This document shows, piece after piece, positions 1-5,976 of a stretch of DNA of 13,136 bases. Source of the DNA: Alangreenwoodia sp964438605. Lineage in GTDB: Bacteria; Bacillota; Clostridia; Peptostreptococcales; Anaerovoracaceae. The DNA lies in NCBI GenBank assembly GCA_964438605.1, contig CAYTKT010000054.1:1-13136 (forward strand), in the 5' to 3' direction. Numbering within the stretch: position 1 is the first letter of the stretch; the number at the start of each line of letters is the position of its first letter. The translations under genes and the position numbers were made by a program. Under the pieces are notes generated by a model. That model saw only the letters and a program-made list of their open reading frames with translations. It ran no database searches and was not told the DNA's origin.

Positions 1-152
1 CGTTAAATCAGATTCGCGAAAAAAAATACGTGGACGGCGCACACGCGCGCGGTTACGAAGATGTCTGTGCGTATGGCGTGGCGTTTTGCGGCAAGGAGTG
101 TATTGTGGAAAAATATGAAGATGAAGTGGTAAACGAACACTGGACACGTTGA
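1..152 (+). CDS. C-terminal end of an AAA-ATPase-like / PD-(D/E)XK nuclease-domain protein (partial)
   Basis: The reading frame enters from outside the window (first full codon at base 3) and runs 49 codons to a TGA at 150-152. The visible tail has an 'Q-I-x-x-K-K-Y' helix, then 'Y-G-V-A-F-C-G-K-E-C-I-V'. This is how the C-terminal PD-(D/E)XK-like nuclease domain ends in the large family of anaerobe proteins annotated as 'AAA family ATPase' or 'ATP-binding protein' (the DUF1703 type). From the family, the missing N-terminal part would be an AAA-ATPase-like domain. Its cellular role is not established, and these genes are often multicopy and mobile. The call rests on about 25 recognisable residues, so I trust the family and not the function. 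Confidence 0.6.
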   Translation, partial: LNQIREKKYVDGAHARGYEDVCAYGVAFCGKECIVEKYEDEVVNEHWTR

Positions 153-223
153 TATTATAATTTATCCCGACCGGGATCGGCGAGAAACAGGGAGACACCG
201 GCTAAACTGCCGGAGATTTGCCG

Positions 224-434
224 ATAAAGGGTACGAAAGAAGAACGGGAAGACCGGCGGGACATCGCCAGGCAGGTCTGCGATTATGAAATGACCGTAGA
301 AGAAGCTGCGGTGAAATAGGATCTTGTGGCGGAATACCGAGATCTGCCTTGACATCAGTGTTATCATGTCAGATCCTTATGCGCACAAGCGCTGCAGGAC
401 GCTCGGCGGGAAGAGTGAGGCGAAGCATTACTAA
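224..434 (+). pseudogene. spoIIID: Decayed spoIIID-like sporulation regulator gene
   Basis: Pieces of a SpoIIID-like helix-turn-helix protein appear in order but in a broken frame. Frame 1 (227-315) reads K-G-T-K-E-E-R, then I-A, eight residues, T-V-E-E-A-A-V-K; in SpoIIID the same 'I-(A/G), eight residues, T-V' spacing is found. An in-frame TAG follows, then D-L-V-A-E-Y-R-D-L-P, resembling the family 'K-D-L-T-E-R-L-P', and then TGA. The other frame (to 434) gives D-P-Y-A, then H-K-R-C-R-T-L-G-G-K-S-E-A-K-H-Y, which parallels the family ending 'H-K-S-I-R-H-L-R-G-G-E-A-T-K-L-K-Y'. About ten residues around the recognition helix and another ten near the middle are missing, and the start would be ATA. 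Intact SpoIIID is a mother-cell transcription factor of about 80-95 residues. The alignment was made by eye from memory of the family. Confidence 0.42.
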
Positions 435-449
435 AGAAGCATTACAAAA
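422..449 (+). repeat. Two tandem copies of a 14-bp unit
   Basis: GAAGCATTAC occurs at 422-431 and again at 436-445, with TAAA and AAAA as the following tetramers. It is a short direct duplication at the 3' edge of the spoIIID-like remnant. Confidence 0.7.
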
Positions 450-495
450 TTAAATGCGGACGTAGGTGAACACGCCAAAGTATGAGGGATAGGCT

Positions 496-1287
496 ATGGT
501 TTTAGAGGAATTTGACGATTGCAAGGAGGCGGTGATAGAGCCTTCTGTTCTGATCAAAAAAGTGGATAAAATGCCGGAAACGGGAGTAACGTGTTTTGCA
601 GAGATGACGTTTTGGCGTCTGAAAGAACGGCTTCAGGCAAAACAGATTGCGCTGGTGCATGTGTCAAATATGAAAATTCCGGTGTACCAGGCTGTCTATT
701 GCGGAAAGGAGATTGCACTGTTTCTGTCCGATATGGGAGCGCCGGCCTGTGTAGCGGTGTTGGAAGAGGTCTTTGCCATGGGCGTGAAAAAGATCGTAAT
801 GTTCGGTTCTTGCGGTGTGCTGGACGCGCGAATTGAGGATTGTTCCGTGATTATTCCGGACAGGGCTGTGCGTGACGAAGGCACGAGTTTTCATTATGCG
901 CCGGCGGCTGACGAGATCGCAGTGAATCTGAATTATATGGATAAATTTATCGAAATTTTAAAGGAACGCGGATATGCGTATACGATCGGTAAGGTCTGGA
1001 CAACGGATGGGATTTACAGGGAGACGAGAAAGAAGGCAGAAGCGAGAAAGAAGCAGGGATGTATCTGTGTCGACATGGAGTGTTCGGCTGTGGCAGCGCT
1101 GGCTCAGTTTCGAGGCAGAGATGTGTTCCAGTTTTTTTATTCAGCTGATTGTCTCGACGGTGAAGTGTGGGATAAGCGGAGTCTCGGAAATTCCCGAAAA
1201 CTGACGGAAAAAGACGAAATTGCACTGTTGGCTGTGGAACTGGCGGTAAGGATACAGGAAAACGCACCGAGGGCGGCAGAAGGATAG
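496..1287 (+). CDS. Nucleoside phosphorylase (uridine phosphorylase-like, PNP/UDP family)
   Basis: This 263-residue cytoplasmic protein would cleave a ribonucleoside with phosphate to give the free base and ribose 1-phosphate, a salvage reaction. Family hallmarks are visible: M-G-A-P-A-C near residues 80-85 (phosphate/ribose region), the core strand ending G-S-C-G (104-107), R-D-E-G-T-S-F-H-Y (126-134), and V-D-M-E-C-S-A (192-198), which is the ribose-binding Met-Glu motif. S-A-D near 216-218 fits the position of the base-binding aspartate loop. Length is normal for the PNP_UDP_1 superfamily. The ATG at 496 follows a GAGGGA at 484-489. The gene stands alone on the plus strand, and no partner salvage gene lies next to it. 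Whether uridine or a purine nucleoside is preferred cannot be read from the sequence. Confidence 0.85.
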   Translation: MVLEEFDDCKEAVIEPSVLIKKVDKMPETGVTCFAEMTFWRLKERLQAKQIALVHVSNMKIPVYQAVYCGKEIALFLSDMGAPACVAVLEEVFAMGVKKIVMFGSCGVLDARIEDCSVIIPDRAVRDEGTSFHYAPAADEIAVNLNYMDKFIEILKERGYAYTIGKVWTTDGIYRETRKKAEARKKQGCICVDMECSAVAALAQFRGRDVFQFFYSADCLDGEVWDKRSLGNSRKLTEKDEIALLAVELAVRIQENAPRAAEG

Positions 1288-1405
1288 TGGGCAGGACAGA
1301 TGCGCCGACGCGGTTTGCCGATGTTTCCAAAAGACAGAGATGTGCTTGCAAGGGCTGAAGTGTATACGGTGAAGACCGCTCGAATTTTCATCGTATGGAA
1401 GTGAC

Positions 1406-1600
1406 GTGTTTTCAGTGTTTTGAAATGAGCGCATCGGGAGACTGGAGTACGGGCTGTTTTTAGCACTTTGAAACGAGTTCATTGGGAAACTGAAGGTTGA
1501 ACCAGGGGAAGATGTGTTTTCGGTGTTTTGAAATGGACTCGTCGGGAGACTGGAGTACGGGCTGTTTTTAGTGCTTTGAAACGAGTTTGTCGAGAATCTG
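1406..1600. repeat. 108-bp imperfect tandem repeat containing copies of the end of the aspartase gene
   Basis: Unit 1 starts at 1406 and unit 2 at 1514, and matching stretches sit exactly 108 bases apart (for example GGGCTGTTTTTAG at 1451 and 1559). Unit 2 runs into the minus-strand aspartase gene. Each 108-bp unit contains two shorter related segments. Read on the minus strand, the four segments encode variants of the gene's last ten codons: Q-I-L-D-K-L-V-S-K-H-stop (the real end), Q-S-P-D-E-S-I-S-K-H, Q-F-P-N-E-L-V-S-K-C-stop and Q-S-P-D-A-L-I-S-K-H-stop. Bases 1288-1405 contain nothing else that I recognise. Confidence 0.8.
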
Positions 1601-2890
1601 GCGTGCACGGGCCGGAGAATCGTTGTTTTTGCTGATGATTTCGGCAACTTTGTCGTAACCGAGAGAGCCGGCGTATGATGTGGCGAAGGCGAAAGAATTG
1701 TCAAGAAGCTGCCGGCAACGGCTTTCGTTAGCAGTCAGTGTCTCGATGCAGCGCTCACGAAAAAGGCGTACTCCACGGGTCAGAATCCTGAGACTTTCGA
1801 GCAACGCGTCAGCGATAGCGGGCATGGAGGCGTTCAGTTCAAATTCGCCGGTAGAAGCGGCCATGGAGATCAGAAAATCATTTGCCATGACGCGCAGGGA
1901 AACCTGACGAATCATTTCTGCTATGACAGGATTGACTTTACCGGGCATAATTGTGCTGCCGGCCTGTCGTGGAGCCAGAGAAATTTCGCCAAGTCCTCCA
2001 TGCGGACCACTGTTCATCAGACGCAGATCGCCGGCGATTTTCATGAGGTTAGCGGCAAGCGCTTTGAGAAGTCCGGAAACTTCAACAAAAACATCCTGAT
2101 TTTGTGTCATATCCATCGGATATTCCGCACGGGCCAGGCCGATGCCGGTCATTTCACGCAGATATTCCAATGTCAGGACGATATAACGGCTGTCTGCGTT
2201 AAGTCCCGTGCCGACGGCTGTCCCGCCGAGATTTGTCTGGCGAAGGCGTTCTTCTACCTTATATAGACGCCAGCGGTCGCGGGCAATAGCCTGGGCGAAA
2301 GCGCCGAATTCCTGACCGAGTGTGACCGGCAGTGCGTCCATTAGCTCCGTGCGGCCCAGCTTGTCAATAAATTCAAATTCATTTTCTTTCTGCTGGAGAG
2401 AGGTCTGCAGATCGGCACATTCGTCGCTAAGTCTGCGCAGCATTTTAATTGCAGCCATGCGCAGAGCTGTCGAATAAACGTCATTCGTCGATTGACCGCG
2501 GTTTACGTCATCCAGATAATGAATTTCAAGACCGGATTCACGGCTTGCCATTGACGCAAGAACTTCGTTGACATTCATATGAGTTGAAGTGCCGGCGCCG
2601 CCCTGTAAAGCGTCGGTAACAAAGATTTTTGACAGCGGTGTGCCGTCGAGCAGGATACTCTCAGCCTGGGCGCCGTTGTCGTACTCGCGTTCGCAGGCGA
2701 GAATTCTGTCACAGGCTGTTTCGATGGCATGGTAGATTTCTTTTTTTTCGGGAATGATTCGTTGGTATGCTGCGGCGGAAGCTTTTTTTATCTTGACGAT
2801 TGCAAAGATCAGCTCCAGATCTGTCAGGCCGTAGTTCAGATCAAAATTTTCAACTGCTTTTTTCGTTTCTTTTCCATAAAGTTCCTTCAT
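1568..2890 (-). CDS. aspA: Aspartate ammonia-lyase family enzyme, N-terminally truncated
   Basis: The product belongs to the aspartase/fumarase superfamily. Aspartase deaminates L-aspartate to fumarate and ammonia as a cytoplasmic homotetramer. Signatures, numbered from a TTG at 2893: Q-G-G-A-G-T-S-T-H-M-N (97-107), N-R-G-Q-S-T-N-D (131-138), and the catalytic serine loop G-S-T-I-M-P-G-K-V-N-P (312-322). E-V-S-G-L-L-K-A-L-A and G-L-G-E-I favour aspartase over fumarase. The first residues, E-L-Y-G-K-E-T-K-K-A-V-E-N-F, align with the family's 'A-Y-Y-G-x-x-T-x-R-A-x-E-N-F'. The usual preceding 20-25 residues (D-x-x-G-E-x-x-V-P) are therefore absent, and the protein has 440 residues instead of about 470. 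In-frame sequence upstream hits TAG within ten codons and belongs to the transposon remnant. No strong ribosome binding site stands before the ATG. It could be a pseudogene, but the rest of the frame is intact. Fumarase activity cannot be fully excluded. Confidence 0.8.
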   Translation of the reverse strand: MKELYGKETKKAVENFDLNYGLTDLELIFAIVKIKKASAAAYQRIIPEKKEIYHAIETACDRILACEREYDNGAQAESILLDGTPLSKIFVTDALQGGAGTSTHMNVNEVLASMASRESGLEIHYLDDVNRGQSTNDVYSTALRMAAIKMLRRLSDECADLQTSLQQKENEFEFIDKLGRTELMDALPVTLGQEFGAFAQAIARDRWRLYKVEERLRQTNLGGTAVGTGLNADSRYIVLTLEYLREMTGIGLARAEYPMDMTQNQDVFVEVSGLLKALAANLMKIAGDLRLMNSGPHGGLGEISLAPRQAGSTIMPGKVNPVIAEMIRQVSLRVMANDFLISMAASTGEFELNASMPAIADALLESLRILTRGVRLFRERCIETLTANESRCRQLLDNSFAFATSYAGSLGYDKVAEIISKNNDSPARARQILDKLVSKH

Positions 2891-2894
2891 CAAA

Positions 2895-3348
2895 GTTCCG
2901 CAGAGAAACTCCCGCTCCTATAAGCGGGAGAGGAATTGCGGGTCCTCCTTTCTGTTGAGTAATTCTTCAAACGGCGAGCAAGCCGCAGTTGTTTGTAGTT
3001 TGCGCTGTTGGATATGATTTCTCCGTTCAGCGTTCTAAGGGCAAAATACCCGCTGCTTCAGCGGATGAAAAGGAAGCGCTCTGTTTTCGATGTATGTTTG
3101 GCGGTTAGCATGGAAAACCGCCCCTCTCTTTTTGAGAGATATGAAGTGCCCTTCTCCAATGTTATTGCAAGGTTTTCCTGTACGGCACTGTCCTTACCTC
3201 GCAGGACCGTTTCACCACACGCCGCAGAGCGGCAGATTAAGTCAAACGTCTGCCGGCGCCTGTGGATTCTTGCGCAACGCAGTGCGCGAAGCACTTGGGG
3301 TAGTCAACATGAGTTTTTTCAAGCGCCCGCTTTTATAAGCGGCGGGTT
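2895..3348 (-). mobile_element. IS200/IS605-type remnant: end hairpins and structured core, no transposase
   Basis: Read on the minus strand, the segment ends with an AAAGGAGG run and then the arrangement AATTCCTC, hairpin, GTTTCTCTGCGGA. That resembles the right ends of Clostridial tnpB-carrying IS200/IS605 elements, where a G/C-rich hairpin sits between AATTCCTC and TTTCCTTG. The right-end hairpin has an 8-bp stem (2909-2916 with 2923-2930). At the other edge a related hairpin (3327-3332 with 3337-3342) shares CCGCTTATA with it. Between them lie further stem-loops. No reading frame covers a whole TnpB or TnpA; the longest open frame (minus, 3294-3058, 78 residues) is too short and unproven. 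I infer a deletion derivative that kept the 3' part of tnpB and its RNA-forming region. The family call is from memory of the end structure. Confidence 0.55.
3050..3287 (-). ncRNA. Chain of stem-loops inside the IS remnant, possible omega-RNA-like structured RNA
   Basis: Six short perfect hairpins follow each other: CCGCTG/CAGCGG (3050-3064, 3-base loop), GCGGTT/AACCGC (3101-3121), CTCTC/GAGAG (3124-3138), GTCCT/AGGAC (3190-3207), GCCGC/GCGGC (3221-3233, 3-base loop) and GCGCA/TGCGC (3272-3287). With the end hairpin at 2909-2930 they would make an extended structured transcript on either strand. In TnpB-bearing IS200/IS605 elements the right end is transcribed into the omega RNA, which is the basis for the suggested strand. 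Expression cannot be judged from sequence. Confidence 0.3.
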
Positions 3349-3349
3349 A

Positions 3350-3378
3350 TTGACAAACTCAGAATATTCGATTTAAAT
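3350..3378 (+). promoter_or_regulatory. Sigma-A-type promoter candidate for the nrdG-cbi cluster
   Basis: A perfect TTGACA lies at 3350-3355, followed by a 17-base spacer and TTAAAT at 3373-3378 (four of six consensus positions) in an A/T-rich stretch. It sits just outside the IS remnant and about 90 bases before the nrdG frame. The leader has no recognisable cobalamin riboswitch. Confidence 0.45.
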
Positions 3379-3468
3379 ATTTATAGCAGTATGGTTTTAT
3401 TGATGTATTTATCATATCATGATTTGAGTTAATAAGGAAGGCGAAGCGGAGGCGGAGAGAAGGTTCAA

Positions 3469-4221
3469 GTGAAAAAAACAGACAGGATGAAAGAACGGGA
3501 AGAATCGGAGGAAAAGATTCTCCGAAACGCCGAAAAGGGATCAGAAAAACCGGAAGAAACGCTGTTCCCGCCTGATGAAAGAGAAGCGGAAGCAGCGGAG
3601 AAAATAGAGAAAATGATGTTCCAAAGCGCAGAGAAGGGGCAGGAAAAGCGGGAGAAGGCGGCGTTTCTGCCTGATGGAAAGAAACTGGAAACAACGGATG
3701 AAACGATGCTTCGAATCGCTGGAGTGGCAGATGAATCGATTGTCGACGGACCGGGAATCCGCTATGTTGTCTTCGTTCAGGGATGTCCGCATCGCTGTGA
3801 AGGATGCCATAACGAGCAGACTCACGATTTTGACGGTGGTGTCGATGTGCCGGTGTCGGAACTTTTATCGGAAATTGACGCAGATCCGATCATTTCAGGT
3901 GTGACATTCAGCGGCGGCGAACCTTTCTGCCAAGCGGCGGAACTGTGCGTCATGGCGGATGAGGTGAAGCGCAGGCATAAGAATTTGATGGTTTACAGCG
4001 GGTATACCTATGAGGAGCTTACTGAAATGGCAGAGCAGGACTCGTTTGTGCGCCATTTGCTGGAAACTGCCGATAGCCTCGTTGACGGGCGGTTTGTCCT
4101 CGCTGAGCGCGATCTTGAGCTTTCTTTTCGCGGAAGCCGGAATCAGAGATATATCGACTTGGTGCAGACGCGCAGACAAGGACGAATTGTTCTTGCAGAC
4201 GAGCAGGGCAAATGGGTGTGA
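3469..4221 (+). CDS. nrdG: Anaerobic ribonucleotide reductase activating protein with a repeat-built N-terminal extension
   Basis: This radical-SAM activase would use S-adenosylmethionine and a [4Fe-4S] cluster to install the glycyl radical on class III ribonucleotide reductase (NrdD). The cluster motif C-P-H-R-C-E-G-C (Cys106, 110, 113) follows D-G-P-G-I-R-Y-V-V-F-V-Q-G, and S-G-G-E-P is at 148-152, the usual NrdG pattern. The NrdG-like part begins at Met80 (ATG 3706, M-L-R-I-A-G), which gives about 171 residues, a normal length. The first 79 residues are a Glu/Lys-rich extension made of repeats that echo this start region. The GTG at 3469 is the longest choice, with only a weak GAGAAGG before it; ATG 3487 or ATG 3706 are alternatives. 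cbiD begins 6 bases after its stop, so the genes are probably co-transcribed. No nrdD is in the window. Confidence 0.83.
   Translation: MKKTDRMKEREESEEKILRNAEKGSEKPEETLFPPDEREAEAAEKIEKMMFQSAEKGQEKREKAAFLPDGKKLETTDETMLRIAGVADESIVDGPGIRYVVFVQGCPHRCEGCHNEQTHDFDGGVDVPVSELLSEIDADPIISGVTFSGGEPFCQAAELCVMADEVKRRHKNLMVYSGYTYEELTEMAEQDSFVRHLLETADSLVDGRFVLAERDLELSFRGSRNQRYIDLVQTRRQGRIVLADEQGKWV
3487..3723 (+). repeat. Tandem 99-bp repeat at the start of nrdG
   Basis: The protein segment A-E-K-G-S-E-K at residue 21 returns as A-E-K-G-Q-E-K at residue 54, a 33-codon period, and F-P-P-D returns as F-L-P-D. The unit junctions read K-I-L-R-N-A, M-M-F-Q-S-A and T-M-L-R-I-A; the last is the native NrdG start. 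At DNA level each junction is preceded by a GATG(G/A)AAG-type purine-rich stretch. There are two full units and a partial first one. Confidence 0.65.
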
Positions 4222-4227
4222 AAGCAG

Positions 4228-5808
4228 ATGGAAAGATATGCATTTAAAGATGGAAAGAAGTTGCGCTGCGGGTATACGACGGGAACGTGTGCCGCAGCCG
4301 CCGCAAAAGGAGCGGCGGAGCTCCTTTTGCGGCGGCTGCGGCGTGAGTGTGTCGAACTGAACCTGCCGGACGGCACGATGATAAGTTTACCGCTGGAATG
4401 GGATTTTGTGCAGACTGCGGAACGATGCGGCAAAATGGAAAAGAAAGTTAAAAACGAGAACGAAGTCGGTGCGAAGACAGGTCAAAGTGCGGAAAAAAGT
4501 GCGGAAAATAGAATTTGTACCGGCCGAGGCGGCAGTATGGTACACGATATATGCGGTGATACACGGCAAGGATTGAAGAATGCTGCTGTCTGCGCGGTTC
4601 GTAAGGATGCCGGCGATGACGCCGATGTGACAGATGGTATGCTCATTTGTGCGCGGGTCACTTTATATAGCAGCGCGGAAGGTGAATGTTCCTGTGCCGG
4701 CGGAAAGCAGGAACGTCCGGATGTAACGGCAGAAACCGAAACACGGGATCGCTGGCTGAAGCAGAGCAGCGGGAATAGTATGCCAGATAATCTGATGGAA
4801 AAAGCCGGAATATGGGATCATGGACGGGAACCGGACGGCTGCGATGGAACTGTAAAAATTTATATTGACGGCGGCGAAGGCGTCGGGCGTGTGACAAAAT
4901 CGGGACTGGACCGTGTGGTCGGGGAGGCAGCGATCAATACAGTACCCCGGCGGATGATTTCGGAAGCGGTGATGGAGGTTTGTAAACAGGCAGGATATGA
5001 AGGCGCCGTTTATGTGACTATTTTCGTACCTGCCGGGCGGACGGCTGCCGCCAAAACGATGAATTCTGTTCTCGGTATCGAAGGCGGAATTTCGATTTTG
5101 GGAACGAGCGGTCTCGTCGAGCCGATGAGCAGTGCGGCGCTGATAGAGACAATTCGCGCGGAGATTCGGGTCAAGCTGCTGGAATGTGAAGTCGAAACCG
5201 GAAGCTGTACTGATTTAAAAGAAATATCTTTGAGGCAGATGTCTGCCGCGGGAGGTGAAAAAGCGTCGACTGAAAAGATGCCTGGGCCTGTTCTCGCGGC
5301 GGCGCCCGGAAATTATGGCGTCGCTTTCGCGCGTCAACAACTGGGGCTTAGTGAGGAAATGATTGTAAAATGCAGCAATTTTATCGGTGAAACTCTCGAT
5401 GCGTGCTGTGAATACGGACTTTCAGGTCTGCTGCTGGTCGGAAATGCGGGCAAGTTGATTAAAGTGGCTGCCGGCGTCATGAATACTCATTCCTCTTATG
5501 CCGACGCACGGATTGAAACGATGATTGCTTGTGCGCTCGAAGCGGGAGCGCCGATAGAAATTCTGCGGGAGATCTCCGGATGCGTAACGACGGAGGCAGC
5601 TTTTTCGCTGCTTCAAAATGCGGGATTTGGCCAGTGTGTCATGGATGTCGCTGCCCGCAGGGCGGCTGATTATCTCGCGCGGCGTGTCAGAAATGCAATT
5701 CGGACCGGGATTATTCTGTTTTCGACTGATACGGGACTCTCTGCGTCAGGCGGCAGCGCACAGGAGCTTTTGGGAGAATTGCGGAAAAGAAATCTGAAGT
5801 CTGTATGA
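4228..5808 (+). CDS. cbiD: Cobalt-precorrin-5B (C1)-methyltransferase with two insertions
   Basis: CbiD methylates C1 of cobalt-precorrin-5B with S-adenosylmethionine to give cobalt-precorrin-6A in the cytoplasm. Family motifs in order: G-Y-T-T-G-T-C-A-A-A-A-A-K (15-27), K-D-A-G-D-D-A-D-V-T (126-135), G-G-E-G-V-G-R-V-T-K (215-224), A-I-N-T-V-P-R-R-M-I (235-244), I-S-I-L-G-T-S-G-L-V-E-P-M-S and, later, S-N-F-I-G-E-T-L-D. The protein has 526 residues where CbiD usually has about 360-390. The excess lies mainly in two hydrophilic stretches, near residues 62-117 and 148-206, on either side of the K-D-A-G-D-D block, plus a short one before P-G-P-V-L-A-A-A-P-G-N-Y-G. All core motifs are intact, so activity is likely. 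A perfect 23-bp inverted repeat lies in codons 22-39. The start ATG follows nrdG by 6 bases with no clear Shine-Dalgarno, so translational coupling is plausible. Confidence 0.92.
   Translation: MERYAFKDGKKLRCGYTTGTCAAAAAKGAAELLLRRLRRECVELNLPDGTMISLPLEWDFVQTAERCGKMEKKVKNENEVGAKTGQSAEKSAENRICTGRGGSMVHDICGDTRQGLKNAAVCAVRKDAGDDADVTDGMLICARVTLYSSAEGECSCAGGKQERPDVTAETETRDRWLKQSSGNSMPDNLMEKAGIWDHGREPDGCDGTVKIYIDGGEGVGRVTKSGLDRVVGEAAINTVPRRMISEAVMEVCKQAGYEGAVYVTIFVPAGRTAAAKTMNSVLGIEGGISILGTSGLVEPMSSAALIETIRAEIRVKLLECEVETGSCTDLKEISLRQMSAAGGEKASTEKMPGPVLAAAPGNYGVAFARQQLGLSEEMIVKCSNFIGETLDACCEYGLSGLLLVGNAGKLIKVAAGVMNTHSSYADARIETMIACALEAGAPIEILREISGCVTTEAAFSLLQNAGFGQCVMDVAARRAADYLARRVRNAIRTGIILFSTDTGLSASGGSAQELLGELRKRNLKSV
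4291..4342. repeat. Perfect 23-bp inverted repeat inside cbiD
   Basis: Bases 4291-4313 are the exact reverse complement of 4320-4342, separated by the 6 bases GGCGGA. The arms are G/C-rich with an AAAAGG/CCTTTT core. The repeat encodes the A-A-A-A-K-G-A-A-E-L-L-L-R-R-L-R region just after the G-Y-T-T-G-T-C motif. No T-run follows, so it is not a standard terminator. Confidence 0.95.
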
Positions 5809-5842
5809 AAAACTTTGGAATAAATGGATTTTTCCAGAAAGA

Positions 5843-5933
5843 AATCGCTCGTGTTTCAGAATGAAATCGTCAGAGCGATTACATTCATTTTATCAGTTAA
5901 GCGACGAAATGACTGCGGGCAGATTACCGCAGT
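5843..5933 (+). promoter_or_regulatory. Two stem-loops in the cbiD-cbiF gap
   Basis: Between the cbiD stop and the chosen cbiF start (5809-5976) are AATCGCTC/GAGCGATT (5843-5850 with 5873-5880) and ACTGCGG/CCGCAGT (5912-5918 with 5927-5933, 8-base loop). Neither is followed by a T-run. They could be mRNA processing or pausing sites, or remnants; no function is shown. Confidence 0.35.
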
Positions 5934-5976
5934 GTGTCGTGACCATAAATTTATTGCAGTTGGAAGGAAGCAGACT

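Noticed and set aside
164..213. ATCCCG/CGGGAT and CCGGC/GCCGG hairpins after the first gene as a terminator
   Set aside because: Stems are short (6 and 5 bp) and no T-run follows.
155..367. Minus-strand open frame of 70 codons over the spoIIID-like remnant
   Set aside because: No ribosome binding site or family resemblance; the plus strand of the same bases carries the SpoIIID-like fragments.
1141..1704. Minus-strand open frame of 187 codons with internal protein repeats (N-S-F-Q-S and E-N-T-S)
   Set aside because: Its repeats are the shadow of the 108-bp DNA repeat, and it overlaps the ends of both the phosphorylase and the aspartase gene.
2940..2950. AAAGGAGG on the minus strand as the aspartase ribosome binding site
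   Set aside because: It is about 50 bases before the ATG, and the frame between has a stop; it belongs to the transposon end.
3058..3294. Minus-strand 78-codon frame inside the IS remnant as a gene
   Set aside because: It may be a translation of the tnpB 3' region in the wrong frame; it has no start signal and shows no TnpB catalytic or zinc-finger motif.
2895..3348. Group II intron or retron as the source of the hairpins
   Set aside because: No domain V-like hairpin, no reverse transcriptase frame and no msr/msd-like inverted arms; the end structures fit IS200/IS605 better.
5824..5976. 51 extra codons at the start of the cbiF frame
   Set aside because: They do not resemble CbiF N-termini and contain two hairpins; ATG 5977 has a ribosome binding site and the right N-terminal motif.
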